A stretch of DNA of 64,000 nt. It comes from Microbacterium sp. (GTDB lineage: Bacteria; Actinomycetota; Actinomycetes; Actinomycetales; Microbacteriaceae). A model generated the notes under the pieces. That model worked only from the letters and a program-made list of their open reading frames with translations. It was not told the origin of the DNA and made no database searches. The position numbers were made by a program, and so were the translations under genes. Of this stretch, positions 28,640 through 37,185 are shown one piece after another. Location of the stretch: NCBI RefSeq assembly GCF_031180975.1, contig NZ_JAPSLI010000001.1, forward strand, positions 363,521 to 427,520, in the 5' to 3' direction. Within the stretch, counting starts at the first letter, position 1, and each line of letters opens with the position of its first letter.

Positions 28640-28700
28640 CCGCTCCGTGCGCGTTCGTGCGATGAACGGCGCCGGATGCGCGACGAACGGCGCATATGAC
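28640..28700. repeat. Family F short repeats (GACGAACGGCGC)
   Basis: Several copies of CGAACGGCGC-like words lie at about 28661-28705, next to the csoR terminator whose stem carries the same word. Similar words occur at 26451-26500. No gene is seen in 28534-28769. Confidence 0.5.
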
Positions 28701-28741
28701 GAACGGCGCCCCGCTCGTCATATGCGAGCGGGGCGCCGTTC
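28701..28741 (-). terminator. Terminator after the copper operon
   Basis: A perfect 17-bp stem, GAACGGCGCCCCGCTCG (28701-28717) with its complement at 28725-28741, closes a seven-base loop. It follows csoR on the minus strand. There is no T-run, so it may act with other factors or simply protect the 3' end. Confidence 0.75.
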
Positions 28742-28769
28742 GTGGGACGTCCGCGAGTGTGCGGCGCAG

Positions 28770-29162
28770 TCAGCGGACGAGGCGGGCGATGGCCTGCGAC
28801 GCCTCCTTGATCTTCTGCTCGGCGACCTCACCGCCGACACCGACCGCGTCGGTGACGCAGTGACGAAGGTGGTCCTCGAGCAGGCCGACGGCCACACCCT
28901 GCAACGCGCTGGTCAGCGCCGAGATCTGGGTGAGGATGTCGATGCAGTACTGCTCCTCGTCGACCATGCGGTGGATGCCGCGGGCCTGCCCCTCGATGCG
29001 CTTGAGGCGCGCCAGGTAGCGGGCCTTGTCGCTGATGTAGCCGTGCTGCCCGCGGTCGCACGCCGTGTCGCCGGACTCGTGGCCGGCGTGCTCGTGCGCG
29101 GCGGACTCGTGGCCGGCGTGCTCGTGCGCGGCGGAGGCCGCCGGCGCGGATGCGGTCGTCAT
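28770..29162 (-). CDS. csoR: CsoR-family copper-sensing repressor
   Basis: The 130-residue repressor has the helical CsoR/RcnR core (about 40-128). The Cu(I) ligands Cys (EEQYCIDIL), His and Cys (LEDHLRHC) are all kept, which marks copper-type CsoR. The N-terminus carries an extra His-rich segment with two exact copies of AAHEHAGHES, coming from a 30-bp tandem duplication at 29073-29132. Apo-CsoR represses copper genes and copper binding releases it. It is the last gene of its own operon, so it is likely autoregulated. The ATG overlaps the stop of the 54-residue Cys-rich gene. Confidence 0.93.
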   Translation of the reverse strand: MTTASAPAASAAHEHAGHESAAHEHAGHESGDTACDRGQHGYISDKARYLARLKRIEGQARGIHRMVDEEQYCIDILTQISALTSALQGVAVGLLEDHLRHCVTDAVGVGGEVAEQKIKEASQAIARLVR

Positions 29163-29323
29163 GATGCGTCCGTTTCGCTTCGACCGCCTCCGCAGCAGCC
29201 GGCCGCGGCCGGTGCCTGCGCGGCGAGGAGGTCACGGCGTCCCTCGACGGGGACGGCGGTTGCCTGGGCGGTGGTGCTGCAGCAGCCGGCGACGGTCGTG
29301 GTCTCGTGTGCGGTGCCGGTCAT
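29159..29323 (-). CDS. 54-residue protein with two Cys-Cys pairs in copper operon
   Basis: This short frame is tightly wedged between copA and csoR. Its ATG (29323) overlaps the copA stop as ATGA, its TGA (29159) overlaps the csoR start as ATGA, and AAAGGAAG precedes it. The product contains VAGCCSTT near residue 14, a basic middle, and AAGCCGGG near residue 42, plus His6; there is no membrane helix. The spacing of two CC pairs suggests soft-metal (copper) binding, as a buffer or chaperone. I do not recognise a family. Reading-frame coupling on both sides is good evidence for translation, but the product is untested. Confidence 0.65.
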   Translation of the reverse strand: MTGTAHETTTVAGCCSTTAQATAVPVEGRRDLLAAQAPAAAGCCGGGRSETDAS

Positions 29324-31731
29324 CGGTCTTCCTTTCGGGTGGGGGCGGCGGCCGCCATAGGGGCGGATGCCGTGGGGGCGGGTGCCGGGGTGGCGGATGC
29401 CGCGATGGCGGTCCGGGTGGAGTCGCCGGACGTGATGCTGGTGAACGTACGCAGCCGCAGGCTGTTGCCGACGACGAACACGCTCGAGAATGCCATCGCG
29501 GCGCCGGCGAGCATGGGATTGAGCATGCCGAGTGCCGCGATGGGGATGGCGGCCACGTTGTACGCGAACGCCCAGAACAGGTTGGTCTTGATGGTGCCGA
29601 GGGTCCGTCGCGACAGCCGGATGGCATCCGCCGCCGCCCGCAGATCGCCGCGGACCAGGGTGATGTCGGACGCCTCGATGGCGACATCCGTGCCGGTGCC
29701 CATCGCCAGACCCAGGTCGGCCTGCGCGAGCGCAGGCGCATCGTTGACGCCGTCGCCGACCATCGCGACGACGCGCCCCTCGGCCTGAAGCCGCTTGACG
29801 ACGTCGACCTTGTCCTGCGGGAGCACCTCGGAGATCACCTCGACGATGCCCACCTCGGCGCCGATGGTCCGCGCGACCGCGTCATTGTCGCCGGTGAGCA
29901 GCACCGGGGTGAGGCCGAGGGCCTTCAGCTGGGCGACCGCCTCGGCGCTGGTCGGCTTGACGGTGTCGGCGACGACGAGGATGCCGCGGGCGCGGCCGTC
30001 CCAGCCGACGGTGACCACCGTCTTGCCCTCGCGCTCGGCGCGGACCTTCGCGTCCGCCGCCTCGCTGCCGAGGTGCATCGCCCAGTCGGCGAGCAGGCTC
30101 TCCCGGCCGACGACGATGGCGTGTCCGTCGACGATGCCCTGCACGCCCTTGCCCTCGACGTTGGCGAAGTCCTCGACGGTGGGCAGCTGCCCGGCATCCA
30201 TCGCCGCCTTCGCGATCGCACGGGCGATCGGGTGCTCCGACGCGTGCTCGAGCGCGCCGGCCAGCCGCAGCAACTCGGCCGGGTCGGTGTCGGCCTCGGC
30301 GACGACGTCGACGAGGGTCATCCGCCCGCTGGTGACGGTGCCGGTCTTGTCGAGCACGACGGTGTCGACACGACGGGTGGACTCGAGCACCTCCGGGCCC
30401 TTGATGAGGATGCCCATCTGCGCGCCGCGGCCGGTGCCGACCAGCAGCGCCGTGGGGGTGGCGAGTCCGAGCGCGCACGGGCACGCGATCACGAGCACGG
30501 CGACGGCCGCGGTGAAAGCGGCGGTGGCCGGGAACCCGGCCCCGAGCCAGGCGCCGAGGGTGGCGACCGCGATGAGGATCACGATCGGCACGAAGACGCC
30601 CGAGATCCGGTCGGCGAGGCGCTGCACTTCGGCCTTGCCGCTCTGCGCGTCCTCGACGAGCTGCGCCATCTGGGCGAGCTGCGTGTCGGCGCCGACGCGG
30701 GTGGCCCGCACGACCAGGCGGCCGCCGGCGTTGACGGTGGCGCCGGTGACGGCATCCCCCTCCCCCACCTCGACCGGCACGGACTCGCCGGTCAGCATCG
30801 ACGCGTCGACGGCGGAGGTGCCGGCAACGACTACGCCGTCGGTGGCGATCTTCTCGCCGGGGCGCACGACGAACTCGTCGCCGGGGCGCAGCTCGGAGAT
30901 CGGGATGCGCACCTCCTGTTGGGTCTCTGAGCCGGTCGAGGGGCCGGACGCGGGCCTCAGCACGGCGACATCTTTCGCGCCCAGCTCGAGCAGCGCGCGC
31001 AGCGCCGCACCCGCCTGACGCTTGGAACGCTTCTCGAAATAGCGTCCGGCGAGGATGAACATCGTCACGCCCGCACCCACCTCGAGGTAGATGTTCGCGG
31101 CGCCGTCGGACGGCGCGATCGTGAACTCGAACGGGTGTGTCATGCCCGGCTCGCCTGCGGTACCGAAGAACAGCGCGTACAGCGACCACAGCAGCGCCAC
31201 CGACGTGCCCATCGAGATGAGCGTGTCCATCGTGGCCGCACCGTGGCGCAGGTTGATCCAAGCGGCGCGGTGGAACGGCCAGGCCGCCCACACGATCACG
31301 GGGGCGGCGAGCGCCAGCGACGCCCATTGCCAGTACGTGAACTGCAGCGCCGGGATCATCGACATCGCGATCACCGGGATCGTGAGCACGATCGACCCGA
31401 TCAGCCGCTGCCGCAGCGAGACGAGTTCGGGGTCGGCCTCCCGGGTCCCCAAGCCTGTTCCGTCCTGGGTCCCTGAGCCTGTGGAAAGGCCCTCGGATGC
31501 CCGCGGCTTCGGAAGAGCGGCCGTGTACCCGGTCTTCTCGACCTCCGCGATCAGCAGCGCGGGGTCGTACCCGTCGGGCACGCTCACGCGGGCCTTCTCG
31601 GTCGCGTAATTGACCGACGCCTGCACGCCGTCGAGCTTGTTCAGCTTGCGCTCGATGCGGTTGGCGCAGGAGGCGCAGGTCATCCCGCCGATCTCGAGTT
31701 CGACCGCGTTGCCTGCGGATGCCGTGCTCAT
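29320..31731 (-). CDS. copA: Copper-translocating P1B-type ATPase
   Basis: The 803-residue exporter has an N-terminal metal-binding domain with [13 protein letters not shown], eight helices with the transport motif [11 protein letters not shown], the phosphorylation motif [11 protein letters not shown], the nucleotide motif [10 protein letters not shown] and the hinge [14 protein letters not shown]. It pumps Cu(I) out at the cost of ATP. ATG 31731 fits the AAGGA spacing; a GTG three bases earlier is possible. Two linkers are odd: about residues 80-97 and 262-272 hold [11 protein letters not shown] and [10 protein letters not shown], peptides encoded by inserted family A repeats. They fall in the linker after the first domain and at the edge of the actuator domain. 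Confidence 0.95.
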   Translation of the reverse strand: MSTASAGNAVELEIGGMTCASCANRIERKLNKLDGVQASVNYATEKARVSVPDGYDPALLIAEVEKTGYTAALPKPRASEGLSTGSGTQDGTGLGTREADPELVSLRQRLIGSIVLTIPVIAMSMIPALQFTYWQWASLALAAPVIVWAAWPFHRAAWINLRHGAATMDTLISMGTSVALLWSLYALFFGTAGEPGMTHPFEFTIAPSDGAANIYLEVGAGVTMFILAGRYFEKRSKRQAGAALRALLELGAKDVAVLRPASGPSTGSETQQEVRIPISELRPGDEFVVRPGEKIATDGVVVAGTSAVDASMLTGESVPVEVGEGDAVTGATVNAGGRLVVRATRVGADTQLAQMAQLVEDAQSGKAEVQRLADRISGVFVPIVILIAVATLGAWLGAGFPATAAFTAAVAVLVIACPCALGLATPTALLVGTGRGAQMGILIKGPEVLESTRRVDTVVLDKTGTVTSGRMTLVDVVAEADTDPAELLRLAGALEHASEHPIARAIAKAAMDAGQLPTVEDFANVEGKGVQGIVDGHAIVVGRESLLADWAMHLGSEAADAKVRAEREGKTVVTVGWDGRARGILVVADTVKPTSAEAVAQLKALGLTPVLLTGDNDAVARTIGAEVGIVEVISEVLPQDKVDVVKRLQAEGRVVAMVGDGVNDAPALAQADLGLAMGTGTDVAIEASDITLVRGDLRAAADAIRLSRRTLGTIKTNLFWAFAYNVAAIPIAALGMLNPMLAGAAMAFSSVFVVGNSLRLRTFTSITSGDSTRTAIAASATPAPAPTASAPMAAAAPTRKEDR
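30920..30946. repeat. Family A repeat inside copA, actuator-domain edge
   Basis: CTGAGCCGGTCGAGGGGCC matches the dispersed family A palindrome and encodes GPSTGSETQ in the copA frame. Its length keeps the frame open. Confidence 0.75.
31443..31493. repeat. Family A repeats inside copA, N-terminal linker
   Basis: A good copy at 31467-31493 (CCTGAGCCTGTGGAAAGGCC) and a shorter relative at 31443-31461 lie side by side. They encode the linker [17 protein letters not shown] between the metal-binding domain and the first helix. Confidence 0.75.
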
Positions 31732-31758
31732 CACGTCCTTCTCTCTGGGGTCGTCGGG

Positions 31759-32766
31759 TCAGTGGCTGTCGTCGTGCGCGCCGTGCTGTGCCGATGCCGC
31801 ATCGACGACGAACGTCGCGGTGTGCACCGTGCCGTCGACCTGGAAGTCGAGGTACAGCAGGTAGCGTCCCGGCGTGGGCGCCTCGGCGACGAAGCCGATG
31901 TCGGGTCCGCCGTGCGCGGTGACGGCGGAGTGCTCGTGGTCACCGGAATCGTCGTGCGCCGCCGATTCGGGCGAGGGACCCTCCGGGTGGACGTGCAGGT
32001 AGGCGAGGTCGCCTTCGCGCAACGCGACGAGGTGTCCGAACGCGCCGAGGTAGGGTTCGAGGTCCGTGACCGGCTGTCCGTCGCGGGCGATCGAGAGCGT
32101 GAGCTCGCTCGGGGCGCCCGCGGTCAGCTCACCGTCGAGGGTGACGGTGAAGCCGTCGACCTCGTCGGTCTTCGACGCCGAGGATGCCACCGGTGCCCAC
32201 TCCCCACCGACGTGGACCGTGCGGGTGAGGGTGATGCCGTCCGCGCCCTGGGGCGCGAAATCGGCGAAGACGCGGTAGGTCCCGGCATCCTGCCACCGCC
32301 AGGGCAGCGACCACACGCCGGTGCCGGCGTCGAGCTGCGGGTGGACGTGGCGGAACCCGGTGCCGTCGCTGCGGACGACGATCAGGTGGAGGTCCTTGTC
32401 GTGCTCGGTCGTGTAGTCGACGACCGGCTCGCCGCTGTCGTCGAGGATCTGGAAGCTCAGCTCTCCGTCGGCGCCCACCGCGGTCGGCGCCTGCACCGGC
32501 GAGAGGACGTATCCGTTCTCGCTGAGGGACAGGCCCTGCGGGGTGGTGTGCGCAGCGGTGTGGCCCGTGTGGCCGCCGTGGTCGTCGTTCTTCGGCGCGG
32601 CGGTCGCGGAGGGCTCGTCGTGCGTGTCGTGCTCGTTCATCTCGCTCTTCTCCTGCCAGCCCGCGACCAGCTCGGCGGGGACGATGGCTCCGGCGAGCCC
32701 GAAGGCCGCGCCGAAGGCCACCACCACGCCGGCTCCGAAGAGCGACAGCCGCGCCGCGGTGTTCAT
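31759..32766 (-). CDS. His-rich exported protein of the copper operon
   Basis: The 335-residue protein has one N-terminal hydrophobic segment (about 8-30; signal or anchor), then a His/Asp-rich stretch with HDTHDEP, HGGHTGHTAAH, two beta-rich domains with HVHPQLD and LHVHPEGPSPES, and a His-rich end QHGAHDDSH. No classic enzyme motif is visible. Clusters of His outside the membrane suggest copper binding, perhaps accepting metal exported by CopA. It lies between copZ (one-base overlap) and copA (27 bases). Similar proteins accompany copper operons in related Actinobacteria as far as I know; the function is not established. Confidence 0.72.
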   Translation of the reverse strand: MNTAARLSLFGAGVVVAFGAAFGLAGAIVPAELVAGWQEKSEMNEHDTHDEPSATAAPKNDDHGGHTGHTAAHTTPQGLSLSENGYVLSPVQAPTAVGADGELSFQILDDSGEPVVDYTTEHDKDLHLIVVRSDGTGFRHVHPQLDAGTGVWSLPWRWQDAGTYRVFADFAPQGADGITLTRTVHVGGEWAPVASSASKTDEVDGFTVTLDGELTAGAPSELTLSIARDGQPVTDLEPYLGAFGHLVALREGDLAYLHVHPEGPSPESAAHDDSGDHEHSAVTAHGGPDIGFVAEAPTPGRYLLYLDFQVDGTVHTATFVVDAASAQHGAHDDSH

Positions 32767-32975
32767 CAGACTCGCACCGCCGAGTAGCCGGCCTCTTCGA
32801 CCGCGGCGATGACCTGGGCGTCGTCGATCTCGGCGGAGCCGGTGACGACGAGCTTTCCGCTCTGAGCGCTCACCTGGATGTCCTCGACGCCGGGGATCTC
32901 GTTGACCTCCTCGCGGACGGACATCTCGCAGTGGCCACAGGTCATTCCCGTCACCTGGTACTCGTTCACGCTCAT
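32766..32975 (-). CDS. copZ: Copper chaperone, heavy-metal-associated domain
   Basis: The 69-residue protein is a single ferredoxin-like HMA domain with the ligand motif TGMTCGHCEMSV and GYSAVRV at the end. CopZ proteins carry Cu(I) to CopA and to CsoR. AAGGAG sets the ATG at 32975. It is the first gene of the operon, directly behind the CsoR-type operators. Confidence 0.95.
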   Translation of the reverse strand: MSVNEYQVTGMTCGHCEMSVREEVNEIPGVEDIQVSAQSGKLVVTGSAEIDDAQVIAAVEEAGYSAVRV

Positions 32976-32993
32976 GTTCGCTCCTTCCGTCGC

Positions 32994-33010
32994 ATACCCG
33001 TCAGGGGTAT
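32994..33010. promoter_or_regulatory. CsoR-like operator 1
   Basis: ATACCC and GGGTAT flank GTCAG in a perfect-arm palindrome, 19 bases before copZ. The same arms form operator 2, centred 34 bases away. CsoR operators are GC-rich palindromes of this form. Confidence 0.8.
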
Positions 33011-33024
33011 CTGTGTGAGACAAC

Positions 33025-33052
33025 AGCATACCCCCTGTGGGTATTCCGTCAA
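33025..33052 (-). promoter_or_regulatory. copZ operon promoter with CsoR operator 2
   Basis: On the minus strand TTGACG (33052-33047) and TATGCT (33030-33025) are 16 bases apart. The palindrome ATACCCCCTGTGGGTAT (33028-33044) fills the spacer and enters the minus-10, so a bound repressor would block polymerase. Operator 1 lies just past the expected start of transcription. Confidence 0.82.
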
Positions 33053-33057
33053 GCCTC

Positions 33058-33165
33058 GATCCCGCGCTCAGGTCGCGAAACCTGCCGGCACGGCGGGCGC
33101 GCTCGCTCAGGTCGCGAAACCTGCCGCTCCGGATGCCGGAAAGCGGCACTTTCCGCGACGCGAGC
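33058..33165. repeat. Family C-like repeats
   Basis: CAGGTCGCGAAACCTGCCG occurs at about 33069 and 33109, followed by GCGGCACTTTCCGCGACGCGAG, related to the family C core at 23.4-23.8 kb. The stretch 33053-33309 otherwise shows no gene. Confidence 0.65.
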
Positions 33166-33309
33166 GCCGCGCGCAGGGCCGGCACCGTCTGGGCCGACAC
33201 GAGATGGGGGCCCGAAAACGCGAGAAGTGTGTCACGCTGAAAGGTCCACAAAGTAATCACCTCGATTGCGCCCTCGGCACGGGTTTCCGTGGAACCCAGA
33301 GGAACAATC

Positions 33310-33660
33310 GTGGGCAAGTTCATATACGAAGGCATCGTACGCGTCGACATCGAAGACCGCGCCCTTCAGCACCTGCAGCTCGTCATCGCCGCGAAGCTGC
33401 GCAGGGGAGAACCGTTCGCCTTCACCTGGAGAGAAGACCCGAGCACCGGCGGCGGTCGCACGAGCGTGTGGGTGCACCGTCGAAGCTCCATGGTGTTCAA
33501 GTACGACACGAGCCGGACGAACGCGATCAACCGCGACTGGATCGAAGCACTGGCGTTCGTCGCCAGCTCGCCGGCCGGGCTGCACCTGATTCCCGAGCCT
33601 GCGCCGGCGGACGCACCCGCACCGGCGACGGGGCATCCCGGTGTGCTCACCGAGGTCTGA
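33310..33660 (+). CDS. DUF7882-type small protein, copy 1
   Basis: The 116-residue protein starts at GTG 33310 with AGAGGA about seven bases before it. It shares with the gene at 38634 the pattern FIYEG, VDIEDRALQHLQLVIAAKLRRGEPF, a charged loop, RTSVWVHRRSSMVFKY and NRDWIEALAFVASSPAGLHL. The tail is Pro/Ala rich. Relatives in Microbacteriaceae are often labelled ATP-dependent DNA ligase, but no ligase motif (KxDG) is present, so I do not accept that name. It looks like a small alpha/beta domain of unknown role. Confidence 0.8.
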   Translation: MGKFIYEGIVRVDIEDRALQHLQLVIAAKLRRGEPFAFTWREDPSTGGGRTSVWVHRRSSMVFKYDTSRTNAINRDWIEALAFVASSPAGLHLIPEPAPADAPAPATGHPGVLTEV

Positions 33661-33670
33661 GCCAGACAGC

Positions 33671-33702
33671 GAAAAACCCCGGATTCCGCAGAATCTCGGG
33701 GT
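33671..33702 (-). terminator. Rho-independent terminator of the tRNA transcript
   Basis: CCCCG and GATTC (33677-33686) pair with GAATC and CGGGG (33691-33701). On the minus strand the hairpin is followed by TTTTT (complement of 33672-33676), giving a classical terminator for tRNA-Thr and tRNA-Met. Confidence 0.85.
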
Positions 33703-33707
33703 GTCCG

Positions 33708-33781
33708 TAGCGGAGGCGGGACTCGAACCCGCGACCTCACGATTATGAGTCGTGCGCTCTCACCAACTGAGCTACTCCGCC
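33708..33781 (-). tRNA. tRNA-Met (CAT)
   Basis: A 74-base cloverleaf: acceptor GGCGGAG with CTCCGCT, D-arm TAGCTCAGTTGGTGAGAGC, anticodon stem ACGAC/GTCGT-type around loop CTCATAA, and T-arm GGGTTCGAGTCCC. The shape fits elongator Met; an Ile tRNA with modified CAT cannot be fully excluded. CCA is not encoded. Confidence 0.92.
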
Positions 33782-33813
33782 GCACCGCGTCCGCCCAGTC
33801 GAGCGAATGCCAG

Positions 33814-33885
33814 AGCCCCGAGTCAGGATTGAACTGACGACCCCTTCCTTACCATGGAAGTGCTCTGCCACTGAGCTATCGGGGC
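33814..33885 (-). tRNA. tRNA-Thr (GGT)
   Basis: A 72-base cloverleaf with acceptor GCCCCGA/TCGGGGC, anticodon stem CTTCC/GGAAG around loop ATGGTAA, and T-arm CAGTTCAATCCTG. It lies 32 bases upstream of tRNA-Met on the same strand, so the two are one transcript. Confidence 0.93.
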
Positions 33886-33936
33886 GTGCTGCCCGTGTCC
33901 GGGCAACCAGATGAGATTATCACCTCATGCCGGTTC

Positions 33937-35202
33937 TCACGAAATCGGGGTGACCCCGTCGTAACGTCCGGCGTTCTTGTTCATCCACGGCAGCGGGTCG
34001 ATGGTCGAACCGTTGATGAGAATCTCGAAGTGCAGGTGCGCGCCGAACGAGTGTCCGGTGTTGCCGACCTTGCCGATGATGTCGCCGACCTTGACCTTGT
34101 CGCCCGCCTTCACCCGCAGCGAACCGTGCTGCATGTGCGCGTAGTGGCTGGTCACGACCTGGCCGTCGATGATGTGGTCGACGTACGCGGTGACGCCGTA
34201 CCCGCCGCCCGACTCGGTCGCGATGCGCACGGTGCCGTCCGCGATCGCCTGGATCGGCGCGCCGGCACCGGGCACCAGATCAATGCCCTGGTGCATCCGG
34301 CCGCTGCGCATGCCGTAGCCGTAGCTCATGCGCGTGCCGACGATGAACGGCCACTGGATCGCCGCATCAGGGTCGTTCGTGTACACGCTGTTCGAGTACG
34401 CGATGCCCTCTTCGGCCGCCACCTGCGCGAGAGACACGGTCGAGTAGTCGTCCGCGCGGGCCATCTGCTCGGTCTGCACGTCGCCCGGGGCGACGTAGGC
34501 CTGGATCTCCTCCTCGTCGATCGCGGCCTTGGAGGTCGAGCCTCCGCCGGCGACGAGCGAGGTGGACGCCTGCGATCCGCTGCCCTGGATGGCGGCGACC
34601 GCGCTGGCGGGAAGCGTCATCGAGACGGCCAGCAGCCCGGCGATGCCCATGACGCCCACGGTCGCGCCGGCGGTGGCCAGCTTGCGGAAGCTGGACCGGC
34701 GGGTCTGCGTGGACTCGGTCTCGGCGGCGGCAGCTGCGTCGACGGGCTCGGGAAAGGTCGGAGCGGATGCCGGCTCCGCGGCATCCGATTCCTCACCGAA
34801 GCCGAACGCCTCGGCGGCGACGATGAACGGGTCGACGTCACCGGCGGCGGATGCCGTGGTCGCGCGCGCCGGGGTGTCGGCGGGAGCGGATGCCGGTGCC
34901 GGCGTGGCCGCCTGCGGCGCGGCGTGCTCGACGGCGTCGTCGGTGCGCTGCTGCACGGCCTCGGCGGCGTTGGTGGAGGGGACGGTTCCGGAACCGGCGA
35001 GGCGGCGGGCGCGACGCGTGCTCGCGGCGACGATGACGGCGGCGGCCGCCTCGGTCTCGAAGATGTCGGACATGGTCACGCGAGCGTCGGAGGGTGCGGA
35101 TGCCGTCGACGGGGTCTTCCGGTCCGCGCCTGCGGGCGCGGTGCGAAGACGGTTCGCTCGGCGCGTGAGGGCGGGGGCGACCTGCGGGTGTTCAGAGGGC
35201 AA
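33937..35202 (-). CDS. M23 family peptidase with long cytoplasmic tail
   Basis: The 421-residue protein has an Ala/Pro-rich N-terminal region of about 170 residues, one membrane segment (about 177-205), a short linker with EEEIQAYV, and a C-terminal M23 domain: SYGYGMRSGRMHQGIDLVP (His, Asp), HYAHMQHGS and GAHLHFEIL (His-x-His). All zinc ligands are present. M23 enzymes cut peptidoglycan peptide bridges outside the cell. The long tail before the helix places it as a membrane-anchored hydrolase, perhaps regulated from inside. TTG 35202 is chosen because GGAAG is six bases or so upstream; ATG 35073 has no site. Confidence 0.86.
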   Translation of the reverse strand: MPSEHPQVAPALTRRANRLRTAPAGADRKTPSTASAPSDARVTMSDIFETEAAAAVIVAASTRRARRLAGSGTVPSTNAAEAVQQRTDDAVEHAAPQAATPAPASAPADTPARATTASAAGDVDPFIVAAEAFGFGEESDAAEPASAPTFPEPVDAAAAAETESTQTRRSSFRKLATAGATVGVMGIAGLLAVSMTLPASAVAAIQGSGSQASTSLVAGGGSTSKAAIDEEEIQAYVAPGDVQTEQMARADDYSTVSLAQVAAEEGIAYSNSVYTNDPDAAIQWPFIVGTRMSYGYGMRSGRMHQGIDLVPGAGAPIQAIADGTVRIATESGGGYGVTAYVDHIIDGQVVTSHYAHMQHGSLRVKAGDKVKVGDIIGKVGNTGHSFGAHLHFEILINGSTIDPLPWMNKNAGRYDGVTPIS

Positions 35203-35315
35203 AGCGATCTTCCAGTTACGTATGCAAGCTCGGGGGGTGCTTGACCACTCTCGTTCGGGCGACGAAAGTAACGATCGAATAAACCTTAGCGGCTCCCGCC
35301 TGAGAAAGCCATGAG

Positions 35316-36107
35316 TCAGTCACGTTCTGCAAGGAGTTCGAGCATGCGGGCGTGCACGGCCGGCGATCCGGCGATCACGAGCGGACGTGCGGCATCGACG
35401 TCGAGCCGGGTGAGCACTCCGCCTGCCTCCGCGACGAGTACCGAGCCGGCGGCGAAGTCCCACGGGTTCAGCCCGCGTTCGAAGAAGCCGTCCAGTCGGC
35501 CGGCGGCGACGTACGCCAGGTCGACGGCCGCCGACCCGATCCGCCGCAGGTCGCGGGCCATCCGCATCACGCGCCGGACGTTCGCCAAGTCGCCGTCGTG
35601 GGTGGCCGGGTCGTAGCCGAAGCCGGTGCCGAGCAGGGCGCCGGCAGGACCCGCCTCGGACACGTGGAGCCGCTGGCCGCCCAGCCAGGCTCCCTCGCCG
35701 CGCGCGGCCGTGTACAGCTCGCCGAGAGCGGGAGCGCACACGGCGCCCGCGATCCCCTGCCACCGTTCGTACACCGGGTCGCCCGAGACGACGGCGATGC
35801 TCACGGAGTAGGTGGGCATGCCCGACGCGTAGTTGACGGTGCCGTCGATGGGGTCCACAACCCAGGTCAGGCCGCTGTCGGACGCGGCCGAGCCGGACTC
35901 CTCGCCGAGGAACCCGTCACCCGGACGCTCGCGCTGCAGCCGTCCGCGGATGAGGTCTTCGACCTCACGGTCGGCCTCGGTGACGATGTCGGCGAGCGTG
36001 GACTTGGTCGCCGCCAGCGAGACGCCTTCCGAGCGACGACGCAGCGCCAACTCGCCGGCTTCGCGGGCGATGTCCGCGGCGAGATCGCGGAGCTCTGCCG
36101 GGTTCAT
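35316..36107 (-). CDS. Inositol monophosphatase family protein
   Basis: The 263-residue enzyme has the metal-site motifs of the IMPase superfamily: DIVTEADREVE, FLGEESG, WVVDPIDGTVNY and the C-terminal NPWDFAAGSVLVAEAGG. Members hydrolyse inositol phosphate, histidinol phosphate or related phosphates with Mg2+. The specific substrate is not readable. GGAGG precedes ATG 36107, which overlaps the stop of the preceding membrane-protein gene (ATGA). Confidence 0.9.
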   Translation of the reverse strand: MNPAELRDLAADIAREAGELALRRRSEGVSLAATKSTLADIVTEADREVEDLIRGRLQRERPGDGFLGEESGSAASDSGLTWVVDPIDGTVNYASGMPTYSVSIAVVSGDPVYERWQGIAGAVCAPALGELYTAARGEGAWLGGQRLHVSEAGPAGALLGTGFGYDPATHDGDLANVRRVMRMARDLRRIGSAAVDLAYVAAGRLDGFFERGLNPWDFAAGSVLVAEAGGVLTRLDVDAARPLVIAGSPAVHARMLELLAERD

Positions 36108-37111
36108 CGCTCCTCCCCCTGAGCACCCGGCGTGCCAGGCGCCGGCGGCGGGGGCGGGAAACCGTTCGGCGCGGGCAGGTGGGGAGGCTGGGCGTTCCGC
36201 GCCTGCTGCAGCTGCGGCGGGATGCCGTCGACCGGCGGCACGGGTGCCTGCCCCGGCGTCCGCGCACCCTGCGGCGCCGGCGCGAGTGCGGGGAAGCTCT
36301 GGGCTTGCGGCTGCTGCTCGTAGGTCGGGCGACCCGTGTAGTAGGCGTTCCAGTCCGGGCTGCCGTCGGGCATGACCGGCAGTGGGGTGCGACCGTCGGC
36401 GTACGTCGGCCACGCGGCGACCGGCTGCGGAGCGGGCTGCATGCCGACCCCGAACGGCCGCACTGCGGCATCCGGCTTGGGCGGGCGCGGAGCGAACAGC
36501 GCGTTCAGCAGCGGCACGAGCGTCGTGCCCACCGCCACGAGGATCGTGATGGCGACGGTGATGCGCCAGTACAGCTCTCCGTACGTGAACAGCTCAGGGA
36601 AGGTGAGGTAGAACACCAGCATCCCGACCAGCACCGCCAGCAGCGCGAACGTCGTGATGACGATGACGCGGGTGAACGTGGTGACGTGGCGGCTCGCCGC
36701 CTTGACGTACAACCGCACGTGCAGCAGTGCCAGCTGCAGGATGATCACGATCAGCAGCAGCTGGAAGAACCGCTCCGAACCCCAGCCGAAGTACTCGTCG
36801 TCCTGCGGCAGCCAGATCTTCACCGCGCCGGCGAGGAGGGCGATGATCCACGTCACCATGCTCGCCAGGGCCAGCCAGTCGGGGCGGCGGGACGCCAGGC
36901 TCGCCTCGGCGAAGGCGATGCCGGCGAAGGCGGCCAGCAGCAGGATGGTGAGGAAGGCGCGGCCGATGAGTCCGTCCTGGTCGCCGATGAGCACCCAGAC
37001 GACGCAGACCAGGGCTGCGGCGACGAGCGCACCGATCGCGATCCAGAGCGCTCCGCGAAGAAGCAGGGACATGTTCGGCCGGGTCTCGGCCTGCTGCGGG
37101 ACGTCAGACAT
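36104..37111 (-). CDS. Membrane protein with proline-rich C-terminus
   Basis: The 335-residue protein has about six helices in its first 210 residues, with a charged loop WLPQDDEYFGWGSERFF, and then about 120 residues rich in Pro, Gln and Ala that end PPPPPAPGTPG. The tail is probably disordered and cytoplasmic and may bind partners. I do not recognise the family. It is coupled to the phosphatase gene by ATGA. Confidence 0.7.
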   Translation of the reverse strand: MSDVPQQAETRPNMSLLLRGALWIAIGALVAAALVCVVWVLIGDQDGLIGRAFLTILLLAAFAGIAFAEASLASRRPDWLALASMVTWIIALLAGAVKIWLPQDDEYFGWGSERFFQLLLIVIILQLALLHVRLYVKAASRHVTTFTRVIVITTFALLAVLVGMLVFYLTFPELFTYGELYWRITVAITILVAVGTTLVPLLNALFAPRPPKPDAAVRPFGVGMQPAPQPVAAWPTYADGRTPLPVMPDGSPDWNAYYTGRPTYEQQPQAQSFPALAPAPQGARTPGQAPVPPVDGIPPQLQQARNAQPPHLPAPNGFPPPPPAPGTPGAQGEER

Positions 37112-37185
37112 GGTGATCCTCTCGGCGTCGTCCTCTCATCCTGCCACGGAGGCCGGACGCGCCCCGGCCGGCCGCGAAGCCCGGC

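Noticed and set aside
33310..33660. ATP-dependent DNA ligase, a name often given to relatives
   Set aside because: At 116 residues with no KxDG nucleotidyltransferase motif it cannot be a ligase.
34148..35315. c-di-AMP (ydaO-type) riboswitch before the M23 peptidase
   Set aside because: Wall hydrolases in this phylum often have one, but the 100-base leader lacks its conserved blocks.
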